DNA of 35,959 nucleotides from CAZHBA01 sp964530225 (lineage in GTDB: Bacteria > Pseudomonadota > Alphaproteobacteria > UBA6615). The translations under genes and the position numbers were made by a program. Of this stretch, positions 26,932 to 34,486 are shown piece after piece (the first letter of the stretch is position 1; every line of letters begins with the position of its first letter). The notes under the pieces were generated by a model, which ran no database searches, had not been told where the DNA came from, and saw only the letters and a list, made by a program, of their open reading frames with translations. The stretch is from contig CAZHBA010000118.1 of NCBI GenBank assembly GCA_964530225.1, forward strand, positions 1 to 35,959, given 5' to 3'.

Positions 26932-28068
26932 CTAATCACCAGCGATGGTGTGAGAGCTTCCTTCACTAATGGTTTCCTCGATATCAATCCCTTGGATGAA
27001 CGCGTCGGTCAAATCATAGGCCACCGAATCGCGCATCTGCAGGGGCGGGCTCTTCATGTAGTAGGCCGAGGCCGCCTCCAAAGGTCCGCCGATACCGCGC
27101 TGCAATCCCAGCTTGGCGCACCGGATGGCATCGATGACCACGCCGGCGCTGTTGGGGGAATCCTGGACCGACATCCTGAGTTCGAGTTCCAACGGAACGC
27201 CCCCGAAGCCGCGGCCTTCCATGCGGATGAAGGCGACTTTGTTGTCGTCCTGCCACGGCACGTAATCGGACGGGCCGATATGGATATTGCTGGACTCCAG
27301 GCGTTCGTCCAACTGCGACTGCACGGATTCCGTCTTGGAGACCTTCTTCGACTTCAGGCGGTCGAGGGCTTTCATGTTGAGAAAATCCGTGTTGCCGCCC
27401 GTGTTCAATTGGTAGGTCCGGTCAAGCTCTATACCCCTGTCGCCAAACAGGCGCGTCAGGGTTCGGTGCACGATGGTGGCGCCGACCTGGCTTTTGATGT
27501 CATCGCCGACAATGGGCAAGCCAGCGTCACGGAATTTCTCGGCCCATTCGGGATCGGAGGAGATAAACACTGGAACGCAGTTGACCATGGCCACGCCGGC
27601 TTCCAGGCAAGCCCGGGCATAGTGCCAAACCGCATCTTCTGAGCCTACCGGCATGTAGCAGACCAAAATCTCGGCCTCGGCGTCCTTGAGGACCTGGACG
27701 ACATCGGCCGGTTCCTCGCCGGCGGGCCGGAAAGCCTCGTCGTCGGGATAATCGGCCATGTGTGGCGCCACACCGTCGAGAACCGGCGCCATCTGCACCA
27801 CGACGTCGGATACCGGCAAGGCGCTCTGGAAAACCTTGGTGCAGTTGGGTTTGGCAAAAATCGCCTCCTCCACCCGCTTGCCCACTTTGCGGCGGTCGAT
27901 ATCGAAGGCGGCCACGATCTCGATGTCGCTCGGCCCCCAATCACCAATCCGGGCGTGCATGAGGCCGGCAAGCGCTCCCGCGTTCCGCCCCTTGTAGTAT
28001 TCCAGCCCCTGAACAAGAGAACTCGCGCAGTTGCCGACACCGGCAATAGCCAATCTGATTTTTTTCAT
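26932..28068 (-). CDS. ino1: myo-Inositol-1-phosphate synthase
   Basis: The enzyme converts glucose-6-phosphate to inositol-1-phosphate with NAD as a recycled cofactor, the committed step of inositol synthesis. The 378 residues resemble the short actinobacterial and archaeal form. Features are the Rossmann motif IAGVGNCASSLVQG at about 8-21, VNCVPVFISSDPEW, the catalytic-domain GDDIKSQVGATIVHR and LNTGGNTDFLNM, and FGGVPLELELRMSVQDSPNSAG. The ATG at 28068 is preceded by a strong AAGGAGGAG. It appears intact, unlike the two genes that follow it in the operon. Inositol synthesis of this kind is uncommon in alphaproteobacteria, which suggests transfer. Confidence 0.93.
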   Translation of the reverse strand: MKKIRLAIAGVGNCASSLVQGLEYYKGRNAGALAGLMHARIGDWGPSDIEIVAAFDIDRRKVGKRVEEAIFAKPNCTKVFQSALPVSDVVVQMAPVLDGVAPHMADYPDDEAFRPAGEEPADVVQVLKDAEAEILVCYMPVGSEDAVWHYARACLEAGVAMVNCVPVFISSDPEWAEKFRDAGLPIVGDDIKSQVGATIVHRTLTRLFGDRGIELDRTYQLNTGGNTDFLNMKALDRLKSKKVSKTESVQSQLDERLESSNIHIGPSDYVPWQDDNKVAFIRMEGRGFGGVPLELELRMSVQDSPNSAGVVIDAIRCAKLGLQRGIGGPLEAASAYYMKSPPLQMRDSVAYDLTDAFIQGIDIEETISEGSSHTIAGD

Positions 28069-28379
28069 ACAAAACTCCTCCTTATGATGCTGTCCCAAAA
28101 ACTCAACGGGCTCCCGTCAAGAGACCGGCAGGGATACGCAACAGCGCATCTGCCACAGCTTGCGCAAACGCAGTTTTCTCGAAAACACAACGGGTATTGT
28201 TCAATCGACCGGGGGGATTAGTCTTGAGATTTCCTTTCCCGACGATTATTTCAGCAATCGGAACCCGCAGAGGACCCCGACTCGACCAATTAGCGCCAAA
28301 ACATGAGGCCCGCTCGGTCAATCGGTGCTTGAAAACCGTTGCGACAAGGGGAGTTAAGATGCCCCCCTGCGGGCGGAAC
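28069..28379. other. Intergenic region upstream of ino1
   Basis: No credible gene is seen in these 311 bases. An open frame of 123 codons crosses it on the minus strand but has no recognisable motif and overlaps the ATPase fragment. The region presumably holds the promoter of the inositol operon; I could not pick a convincing -35/-10 pair. Confidence 0.4.
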
Positions 28380-28643
28380 CTACTCTTTCTTCCGTGGAGC
28401 AGCAAGAACCCGAGGCAAGGAAGCCTCGGGCTCCTCGAAAAGTATGATCTGCCCTGCCGATTTCTGTTGCGCAAGACGCTTGTGAAAATACTCTATGAGA
28501 ATAGATAGATAGAGGATGTTGTTTAGACCAAGGCCGTTTGAAGAAGGATCAAAATCGAGCATCGCCGCATTCGTCAACAAGATGCGAAGGGTACGGGCGA
28601 TCGCCTGAAACGACGGCTCGGTAAGGCCGAGAGCGACATCCAT
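28380..28643 (-). pseudogene. Fragment of an OLD-like AAA ATPase
   Basis: The 87 codons read IARTLRILLTNA, NGLGLNNILYLSILIEYF and IILFEEPEASL. This is the end of the ATPase domain of OLD-family nucleases/ABC-like ATPases: the NGLGxxN signature and the Walker B region LFEEPEA. The N-terminal Walker A part and the Toprim domain are missing. Similarity stops inside a perfect hairpin, and a stop follows at 28380. The ATG lies one base after the mscS-family stop, so the fragment could be translated but is unlikely to function. It is a relic of a phage-defence or mobile gene. Confidence 0.6.
28409..28430. repeat. Perfect hairpin within the ATPase fragment
   Basis: CCCGAGGC (28409-28416) and GCCTCGGG (28423-28430) form an eight-base stem with a six-base loop. 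There is no T-run on either side. It lies exactly where the similarity to OLD-like proteins ends. Confidence 0.55.
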
Positions 28644-28644
28644 G

Positions 28645-29466
28645 TTAAACGGGGAACAAGCGAACGTCGCGCTGCGGGAAGGGGATGGTGATGCCCTCCT
28701 GGCCGAGGCGCACCTTGGCGCCCTTGGTGATGTCGAAACGCAGGTCCCAGTAGTTCTCGCGTTTCACCCAGCAGCGGAGGTTGATGTCGACGGAACTATC
28801 GGCGAGCTCGGCGACCATGACCTGGGCCGGTGGCTCGTGGAGCACCCGCGTGTCACCGTCGAGCAAATCCTTGAGCACCGACATGGCGCGCTCGATGTCG
28901 TCGTCGTAGCTGACGCCGACGGTCACGTCGATGCGCCGGGTCGGCAGGCGCGAATAGTTGAGGATCGCCCGGTTCCAGAGCTGGCTGTTGGGCACTTCCC
29001 TGAACACGCCGTCGAAGGTGTGCATGCGAGTGGTAAACAGGCCAACCTCGTCGACCGTGCCGGCCAGGCCCTCGGCGTCGATGTAATCGCCGACCTTGAA
29101 CGGGCGCAGCAACATCAACATCACCCCGGCGGCGATGTTGGCGAGCGCGCCCTGGAGAGCGAGGGCGACGGCCAGGCCGATCGCGCCGAGCGCGGCGATG
29201 ATGCTCGTGGTCTGGATGCCAAACTGAGCCAGCACCGCGACGATGACGAAGATCAGTATTGTGTACCGCGCGACGCTCGCGATAAGCGGTCTGAGCATGG
29301 GGTCGAGGCGATCGATCCGGTCGAGCGCGCGGCGCAGGAACCGTTGCACCCAGCCGGCAAGGATCCAGCCGAAGATGATCAATAGGATCGCACCCAGTAA
29401 ATCGAGGGCGTATTGGGCGCCGACATCGGTCAGTTCGCCGATCATGCGCATGCTTTCGTTGTCCAT
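28645..29466 (-). CDS. MscS-family mechanosensitive ion channel
   Basis: Channels of this family open under membrane tension and release solutes on hypo-osmotic shock. The 273 residues are close to the E. coli MscS size. There are membrane helices at about 20-40 and 66-83, then the pore helix at about 86-120 with a Gly/Ala pattern (LGAIGLAVALALQGALANIAAG in outline), then the beta domain (RPFKVGDYIDAEGLAGTV, FREVPNSQLWNRAILNYSR) and the alpha/beta cytoplasmic cage. ATG at 29466 has GGAGGG just upstream. It lies upstream of the inositol genes on the same strand, about 580 bases away, so a shared osmotic role is possible but not shown. Confidence 0.92.
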   Translation of the reverse strand: MDNESMRMIGELTDVGAQYALDLLGAILLIIFGWILAGWVQRFLRRALDRIDRLDPMLRPLIASVARYTILIFVIVAVLAQFGIQTTSIIAALGAIGLAVALALQGALANIAAGVMLMLLRPFKVGDYIDAEGLAGTVDEVGLFTTRMHTFDGVFREVPNSQLWNRAILNYSRLPTRRIDVTVGVSYDDDIERAMSVLKDLLDGDTRVLHEPPAQVMVAELADSSVDINLRCWVKRENYWDLRFDITKGAKVRLGQEGITIPFPQRDVRLFPV

Positions 29467-29742
29467 TGGCTCCCTCCTAATTGCGGCGCCACGCTACCAG
29501 GGTGACCACAGTCTAGCCAATTCACCGCGTTGTCACGTTAATTGCTGAACGAACAGGCGAGGCCTGGCGATGTCGTCTCTCACGCTGCCGCCGTGATGCA
29601 CCACCGGAACTACATCCCTTCCACAGCCATCCGATGGCCTGATTTTGGAGATTGACCTTCGTTTGAAAGGCCATTCGCCCAGATTTTCCACCATTCTGAC
29701 ACACCCCTCCTGTCGTTTTCACCTGGCCGTCGAATCCTCGGC

Positions 29743-29910
29743 CTACGCCGGAGCGGGTCTTGGGCGCAGATCATCAACCAGGCTCAGGATTTTCCGGAAC
29801 AATTCCCTCGGCATCGCCACCTTGACCAATTGGAACGTGACGTACCGGCCATGGCTGACAACTTACGCTCTGATCTTCACAAGTTTCTCATGCAGCGTGG
29901 TTAATGATCA
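29743..29910 (-). pseudogene. C-terminal remnant of an IS1380-family transposase
   Basis: Read leftward, the frame gives LTTLHEKLVKIRA, a TAA stop (29865-29863), then VVSHGRYVTFQLVKVAMPRE and LFRKILSLVDDLRPRPAPA before TAG at 29745-29743. This matches the well-known C-terminus of IS1380-family DDE transposases (KLIKIGAKVVSHGRYVTFQ...). The catalytic part is absent and one nonsense codon lies inside, so this is a dead fragment. Confidence 0.7.
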
Positions 29911-30239
29911 GTGCTCCTCTTCCTACGACAAGACAAAAGGCGGGTTTTGATGCGGTGGACGGCCCCCCTCCAACGGCATCGCAATGGGTCGATTAGCGAA
30001 AGTGATGGCACAACGGCCAGTTATATATTAGCTTTTTCTGAACGGCTGTTATTGGCTGAGGCTGTTGAAAAACTATTTTTAGGCCTTCCGAACGAAAGAT
30101 TGATTCGTGAAATGGTCCTTGAGGGTAAGATTGATTCGCTGAGATCATAATTTCGATTCTTTCATTGCGCAAAGGCGGTCGCTAGCAGGGTTCTTCAACA
30201 CCCTCGGCTAAAAGCCGCCGTTAGCGGCAGTCGTCAATC

Positions 30240-30268
30240 ACGACCGGTTTACACCCCAAAGCGGACGT
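30240..30268. repeat. Degenerate copy of the GTCCGCTTT palindromic repeat
   Basis: ACGACCGGTTT (30240-30250), loop ACACCCC, and AAAGCGGACGT (30258-30268). The right arm and the loop match the copy at 31636-31670 almost exactly; the left arm has two mismatches. Together the two copies flank mreB. Confidence 0.6.
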
Positions 30269-30408
30269 TCAATGCGTTCACGTTCACTAAGGGCCTGTGC
30301 TCGGACGTGGCAGAAGCCGCCACCATCCGTGGGAGGTGACCCGGGTCTTCGCGTGCGCCATACTTTACCAGGCTCCCTAATATCCCGGCTGCAACATTTG
30401 GCTACCAC

Positions 30409-31455
30409 TTGACCTCAGCGAACTTCGAAGGCGTGTTCGGTACATTCTCACTAGACCTGGCGATCGACCTCGGGACCGCCAATATCCTCGCCTATGTCAA
30501 AGGGCGGGGCATCGTGCTCGATGAGCCGTCGGTCGTGGCGATCACCGAGAGCCGGGGTCGCCGTCGCATTCTGGCAGTCGGACAGGAGGCCAAGCGTATG
30601 GTGGGCCGGACGCCCGGCAATATACGCGCCATCCGACCGCTGCGAGACGGCGTGATCGCCGATTTCGAGGTTGCCGAGGAACTGATTAAATACGTTATCC
30701 GCAAGGTCCGCGGGCGGCGGCGGTTCGTCTCCCCGCGGGTCGTGGTCTCGGTGCCTTCTGGTGCGACTCCGGCCGAGCGCCGCGCCATCCGCGAGGCGGC
30801 GGAGTCGGCAGGTGCGAGAAAGGTCTACCTGATCGACGAATCAATGGCGGCGGCCATCGGGGCCGGCCGCCCGGTCTCCGAGCCCGTCGGTTGCATGGTC
30901 GTTGACATCGGCGGCGGCACGACGGAAGTTGCGGTGATCGCGCTGGGGGGAGTGATCCTGTCGCGCTCGTCGCGGGTGGCGGGCGATGCGATGGACGAGA
31001 GCATCAAGGGCTACCTGCGTCGCATCCACAACCTGTTCATCGGGGACCAGATGGCCGAGCGCATTAAACTGGAAATCGGCTCGGCGTGGCCGCAGGAAGA
31101 TGGCGAAGGGCGGACGATGGACGTACGCGGAGGGGACGTCGTCAGCGGCCTGCCGGTGGCGATCACGATAACCGAGCGCGACATTGCCGCTGCTCTCGCC
31201 GAACAGGTCGCCAGCATTATAGATGTGGTGCGCATGACGTTAGAAAGCGTGCTGCCCGAGATCGGCGCAGACATTATCGATCATGGCGTCGTGCTGACCG
31301 GTGGCGGTGCGCTGCTGCGTAACCTCGACCATGTCCTGCGGAGCAACACCGGGCTGCCCGTCGTCATAGCGGACGAACCGCTCACCTCGGTGGTCCGCGG
31401 CGCGGGTCGGGCACTCGAGGAACTGCACAACTTCGGATCGATGCTCGAGGAGTAG
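30409..31455 (+). CDS. mreB: MreB-like actin homologue (orphan paralogue)
   Basis: MreB polymerises under the inner membrane and directs the cell-elongation wall machinery. The 348 residues show the actin-fold motifs: phosphate-1 AIDLGTAN at about 18-25, GRTPGNIRAIRPL, VPSGATPAERRA, phosphate-2 VVDIGGGTTEVAVI and the adenosine motif LTGGGALLRNLD. No mreC, mreD or mrdA follows, so this is outside the usual operon and is probably a second copy. The start is TTG at 30409 with no clear ribosome-binding site; the N-terminus (TSANFEGVFGTFSLDLAIDLG) aligns well with typical MreB from that point. It lies between two copies of the palindromic repeat. Confidence 0.9.
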   Translation: MTSANFEGVFGTFSLDLAIDLGTANILAYVKGRGIVLDEPSVVAITESRGRRRILAVGQEAKRMVGRTPGNIRAIRPLRDGVIADFEVAEELIKYVIRKVRGRRRFVSPRVVVSVPSGATPAERRAIREAAESAGARKVYLIDESMAAAIGAGRPVSEPVGCMVVDIGGGTTEVAVIALGGVILSRSSRVAGDAMDESIKGYLRRIHNLFIGDQMAERIKLEIGSAWPQEDGEGRTMDVRGGDVVSGLPVAITITERDIAAALAEQVASIIDVVRMTLESVLPEIGADIIDHGVVLTGGGALLRNLDHVLRSNTGLPVVIADEPLTSVVRGAGRALEELHNFGSMLEE

Positions 31456-31746
31456 CTCGTACGGCTGCCCAACCAGAAACTGTTCGCGTCCGAACTTCCG
31501 CATTTGTTGCGCTGGACCGCCTCCACCGGCATCGCGATGTGCCAATCCGCGATAGCGATGGTCCTGCAGCCAGCGTTTATTAGCATTTGCTGAACGGCAG
31601 GTTTTGGCTATTAACGGACATGAACGAGCATTCAGATTACGTCCGCTTTACACCCGAAAGCGGACGTAATTAGTGTAAAGTCGGACATTGGTGATTTATG
31701 CATATTGTCGGCGTTAGATCTCCTGGGTAAGCACTAACGTTCAAGA
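31456..31746. other. Intergenic region between mreB and the recombinase gene
   Basis: No gene is seen. The right part is a composite repeat: from about 31590 a stretch typical of dispersed alphaproteobacterial repeats runs into the perfect palindrome at 31636-31670. As both flanking genes point toward it, the palindrome may also act as a bidirectional transcription barrier. Confidence 0.45.
31636..31670. repeat. Perfect palindromic repeat, 14-base arms
   Basis: ATTACGTCCGCTTT (31636-31649), loop ACACCCG, AAAGCGGACGTAAT (31657-31670). It belongs to the dispersed family whose full copies in rhizobia and relatives often get annotated as small proteins starting MSAFGGKADI. The 30 bases 31661-31690 match 33091-33120 at 22 positions without gaps. 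Confidence 0.8.
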
Positions 31747-32898
31747 TTATGCCCTCAGCCGCTGCGCGGAACGTCTTACGTTTATCGCAGCTGCATCGAG
31801 ACTTGTTTTAATGTGAGCGGCATAAAATTTTTCAATCATCTCAACGCTGGTTCGACAATTCTTAGCAATCTGGTAGATGTCCGCCCCTTCCATAAGTCGC
31901 AGGCATATGTAGGTATGGCGTAGACTGTACGCGGTGCGCCTGTTGCCTTCACGGTCGAACTTCAAACCTTCTTCCTCGAGAATTGTGTTGAACAAAGCCC
32001 GGTGGCTGTTTTCAAAGATAAGATCCGTCGGTGACGGATTATTTCGTTTCAAAAGACGCTCGAATGGCGTCACTGCACCCGTGGTGCTCTTACAATACCC
32101 AACATCACGCTTGCCTCGGACAACAATTTCAAGAATCGTCTCATTAGTGTCCTCATCGCCGACTATCGTGACATCACAATATTCAAGACGCTTCACTTCG
32201 TCGGGTCGTAATCCTGTGTTGGCCATGAACAGCACATAGTCGTGTAACTGCTCCGAGCTCCATTTCCACCGCTTCTTAGTTGGCGAGCGTGCTCGCTTCT
32301 GCGTTGCGGTGTAGAGCTGCCTATATTCCTCGGGCGAGAACCACGCCCGATGCGAAATTTTTGACGATGATTTGTACGGCGTAGACAGGTCTGGCAAATA
32401 CCCAATCCAGCCATGTCTAATCGCTGTTTTGAGAACCTGCCGCAACACGACGATTTCTTGGTGCATCGTATTTCTGGCAGGAGGCCGCCCAACGAGAGAA
32501 TACTCCTGACGGTGCACGCGATATTCTTGCACCTTACCAGCCGTGACCTGAGAAAGTGGCAACCTACCGAAAAACGGAATTAGATAATTGTTCAGCCGCC
32601 CTTTGTTGCCAGCAACGTAAACTGGACTTCGCTCACCCTGGGTGATGACCTCGTATTCCCTCAGATATTGGTTGGCGGCTTCGCGAAACGTCTTCTCGTT
32701 AGTAATCTCACCGCTCCGCCGTTTGCCGTGCAATTCGAGATACCAGTCATCAGCAAAGTCCTTTGCCTTCGACAGGCTGTGTTCCTTCGTTGACGTTCGG
32801 CGATTTCGACCAGCCATGTAGCTTGAACACTGCCAACAGGGGCTTCCTTCTCTCTTATAGAGATGAACCTTGCCCCCCATGGTGGTGTGCTTCGCCAT
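31747..32898 (-). CDS. Tyrosine-type site-specific recombinase/integrase
   Basis: This phage-type integrase would catalyse integration or excision of a mobile segment. From ATG at 32898 the 383 residues have a basic N-terminal part (GKVHLYKREGSPCWQC), a core-binding SAM-like domain at about 60-165, and the catalytic domain with the first Arg in TGLRPDEVKRLE, the RH pair in AYSLRHTYICLRL and the nucleophile Tyr in MIEKFYAAH. GCGGAG upstream supports the ATG; a TTG at 32925 is open too. Codon use is less GC-rich than in the core genes, and the DNA upstream is very AT-rich, both pointing to transfer. No tRNA target is nearby. Confidence 0.92.
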   Translation of the reverse strand: MAKHTTMGGKVHLYKREGSPCWQCSSYMAGRNRRTSTKEHSLSKAKDFADDWYLELHGKRRSGEITNEKTFREAANQYLREYEVITQGERSPVYVAGNKGRLNNYLIPFFGRLPLSQVTAGKVQEYRVHRQEYSLVGRPPARNTMHQEIVVLRQVLKTAIRHGWIGYLPDLSTPYKSSSKISHRAWFSPEEYRQLYTATQKRARSPTKKRWKWSSEQLHDYVLFMANTGLRPDEVKRLEYCDVTIVGDEDTNETILEIVVRGKRDVGYCKSTTGAVTPFERLLKRNNPSPTDLIFENSHRALFNTILEEEGLKFDREGNRRTAYSLRHTYICLRLMEGADIYQIAKNCRTSVEMIEKFYAAHIKTSLDAAAINVRRSAQRLRA

Positions 32899-33065
32899 CT
32901 TTATGCTCCGCTGCGGCTTGTGCAAATTGTGTAAGCTTTGTGTAATACCTATTTTTCTGGTGATACAACACCAAATTACTGTTTTTACACATATTTTTTC
33001 TTATTGACTAGTTTTTAAAAGGATTTTATATCCGCTATCCCTCCAACAACGGACATCGGAGTGTC

Positions 33066-33097
33066 ATGTCCGCTTTTTGGGGGGGTGAAGCGGACAT
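33066..33097. repeat. Palindromic repeat, second full copy
   Basis: ATGTCCGCTT (33066-33075) and AAGCGGACAT (33088-33097) are exact reverse complements with a 12-base G-rich loop. Core and downstream flank match the copy at 31636-31690 in the same orientation, exactly 1430 bases away, so the recombinase gene lies between two direct copies. Confidence 0.75.
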
Positions 33098-33284
33098 AAT
33101 TGGAGGAAAAGTAGACATTGAATCAGCAGGGCTTCGATTTGGCCGTTTAATCATACAATCGGATATTGGGTACCCTCGACGTAGCCATGCATTGCCTTGC
33201 GCGGTGTCAGTCTTGGTATTTGGCCTAAGCGACCATTTCAGTGTCGCCGACTATGCCCTGCGCTTGCTGGCGCGCCTGGGCCGT

Positions 33285-33362
33285 GATTACCGTCCCGCAC
33301 CGCCCGCAACATTGCCGCGGCAGGCAATCCGCACTACCGTCCCCTTACCAACCGCAGTTCAT
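33285..33362 (+). repeat. 78-bp inverted repeat, left copy
   Basis: This stretch matches the reverse complement of 35660-35737 at 71 of 78 positions without gaps. The central 34 bases, containing the palindrome TGCCGCGGCA, are identical. It lies 56 bases upstream of the amidohydrolase start and points into that gene. Confidence 0.85.
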
Positions 33363-33418
33363 TTGGGGCATGCTGGTCTAATAGACGCAACAAAAAATGA
33401 GACGGGGAGAGTCTCGAC

Positions 33419-34447
33419 GTGGGGAATAACGCCGACTGGTTGGCGCTTACGGTAGAAGAGGCGCTGGAACCGGAGCTGCCGATCTGTGATGCGCACCATC
33501 ATTTATGGGATTTTCGCGCCGGCCAAACCGAGACGCGCTATCTGCTCGACGATCTGCTGGCCGACACCAATAGCGGCCACAACATCGTCTCTACGATCTT
33601 CATCGAGTGCGGCGGCATGTACAGGGACGAGGGGCCGACGGCCCTGAAGCCGGTCGGCGAGACAGAGTATGTCGACGGTGTCGCCACCAAGAGCGAATCC
33701 GGCCTTTACGGCCCCACCCGCGTTGCCGCCGGTATTGTCGGCCATGCCAATCTATTGCTGGGCGACGGCGTGGCGCCGGTGTTGGAAGCGCATATCACGG
33801 CCGGCGGCGGGCGCTTTCGCGGCATTCGCCACGTCGTGCCTTGGGACGCCAGCGACGAATTGCCGGTGATTCGTGGCGCACGGCCACCACACCTGCTGAT
33901 CGAGGACGCCTTCCGCGCCGGGTTCGCCTACCTGGCACGCCACAACCTCAGCTTTGAAGCTTGGCTCTACCATCCGCAAATCTCCGAGCTTACTGATCTC
34001 GCCCACGCCTTTCCCGGCACCTCGATCGTCCTCAACCATCTGGGCGGGGTGCTCGGGATTGGGCCCTATGCGGGTAAGCGCGAAGAAATTTTCGCGACAT
34101 GGCAGGCCGATGTAGCCAAACTGGCGGCGTGCCAGAACGTGGTGGCCAAGATCGGTGGCCTAAATATGGATATCAACGGTTTCGGTTGGCACGAAAAGCC
34201 AAAGCCGCCGACCAGCGAAGAGTTGATGGAAGCGACGCGGCCCTATTACGAGTACATGATCGAGTTGTTTGGCGTCGACCGCTGCATGTTCGAATCGAAC
34301 TTTCCCGTCGAAAAGCTAACCTGCGGTTATGGGATTATATGGAATACGTTCAAACGGTTGACCGCCGGCTATTCGGATGACGAAAAAGCCAAGCTATTTC
34401 ACGACACGGCAGCTAGAATCTACTGCCTTGTGGGGGAGGCCGGATAG
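33419..34447 (+). CDS. Amidohydrolase-family metal-dependent hydrolase
   Basis: This TIM-barrel enzyme of the amidohydrolase-2 group is related to lactone hydrolases and decarboxylases of aromatic catabolism; the substrate is not readable from the sequence. The 342 residues have the metal-binding CDAHHHLWDF (histidines 26-28), IFIECGGMY, FRGIRHVVPWD, a histidine in VLNHLGGVLG and the C-terminal MFESNFPVEK. The start is GTG at 33419 with GGGGAG about ten bases upstream. It is convergent with the 2-hydroxyacid dehydrogenase gene, 39 bases apart, and both share the same 78-bp sequence upstream, which suggests joint mobilisation or joint control. Confidence 0.9.
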   Translation: MGNNADWLALTVEEALEPELPICDAHHHLWDFRAGQTETRYLLDDLLADTNSGHNIVSTIFIECGGMYRDEGPTALKPVGETEYVDGVATKSESGLYGPTRVAAGIVGHANLLLGDGVAPVLEAHITAGGGRFRGIRHVVPWDASDELPVIRGARPPHLLIEDAFRAGFAYLARHNLSFEAWLYHPQISELTDLAHAFPGTSIVLNHLGGVLGIGPYAGKREEIFATWQADVAKLAACQNVVAKIGGLNMDINGFGWHEKPKPPTSEELMEATRPYYEYMIELFGVDRCMFESNFPVEKLTCGYGIIWNTFKRLTAGYSDDEKAKLFHDTAARIYCLVGEAG

Positions 34448-34486
34448 GGGGTGACCCCATTTGAAGTAGGTTCGGGAGGCGCTGCT

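Larger units (their letters stand above)
29467..30408. other. Gene-poor stretch with transposase remnant and repeat
   Basis: The 942 bases between the MscS gene and mreB hold no intact gene I recognise. They contain an IS1380-family remnant (29743-29910), a more AT-rich part with an 80-codon plus-strand frame at 29911-30150 of unknown nature, and a degenerate palindromic repeat at 30240-30268. Small stems (CGGCT-aaa-AGCCG and GCCGC-cgtta-GCGGC, about 30205-30230) precede the repeat. Confidence 0.5.
32899..33418. other. AT-rich and repeat-rich region upstream of the recombinase
   Basis: No gene is called in these 520 bases. About 32935-33030 is strongly AT-rich and probably contains the recombinase promoter. 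It is followed by a palindromic repeat (33066-33097) and, closer to the amidohydrolase, by one arm of a 78-bp inverted repeat (33285-33362). A plus-strand frame from 33066 is open for 129 codons but starts in the palindrome and is judged spurious. Confidence 0.5.

Noticed and set aside
26950..27642. 230-codon plus-strand frame
   Set aside because: Antisense shadow of ino1.
28103..28474. 123-codon minus-strand frame upstream of ino1
   Set aside because: No motif, no ribosome-binding site, and it overlaps the ATPase fragment in another frame.
28642..29385. 247-codon plus-strand frame
   Set aside because: Antisense shadow of the MscS-family gene; composition follows the codon structure of the real gene.
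29911..30150. 80-codon plus-strand frame in AT-richer DNA (ends EGKIDSLRS)
   Set aside because: No family recognised and no convincing start; too little to call a gene, though base composition differs from its surroundings.
33066..33455. 129-codon plus-strand frame beginning MSAFWGGEADI
   Set aside because: It starts inside the palindromic repeat and runs through repeat and promoter DNA. Frames of this type (MSAFGGKADI...) are a known by-product of the repeat.
34447..34460. GGGGTGACCCC between the two convergent metabolic genes
   Set aside because: Arms of only four to five bases with no T-run; not a convincing terminator.
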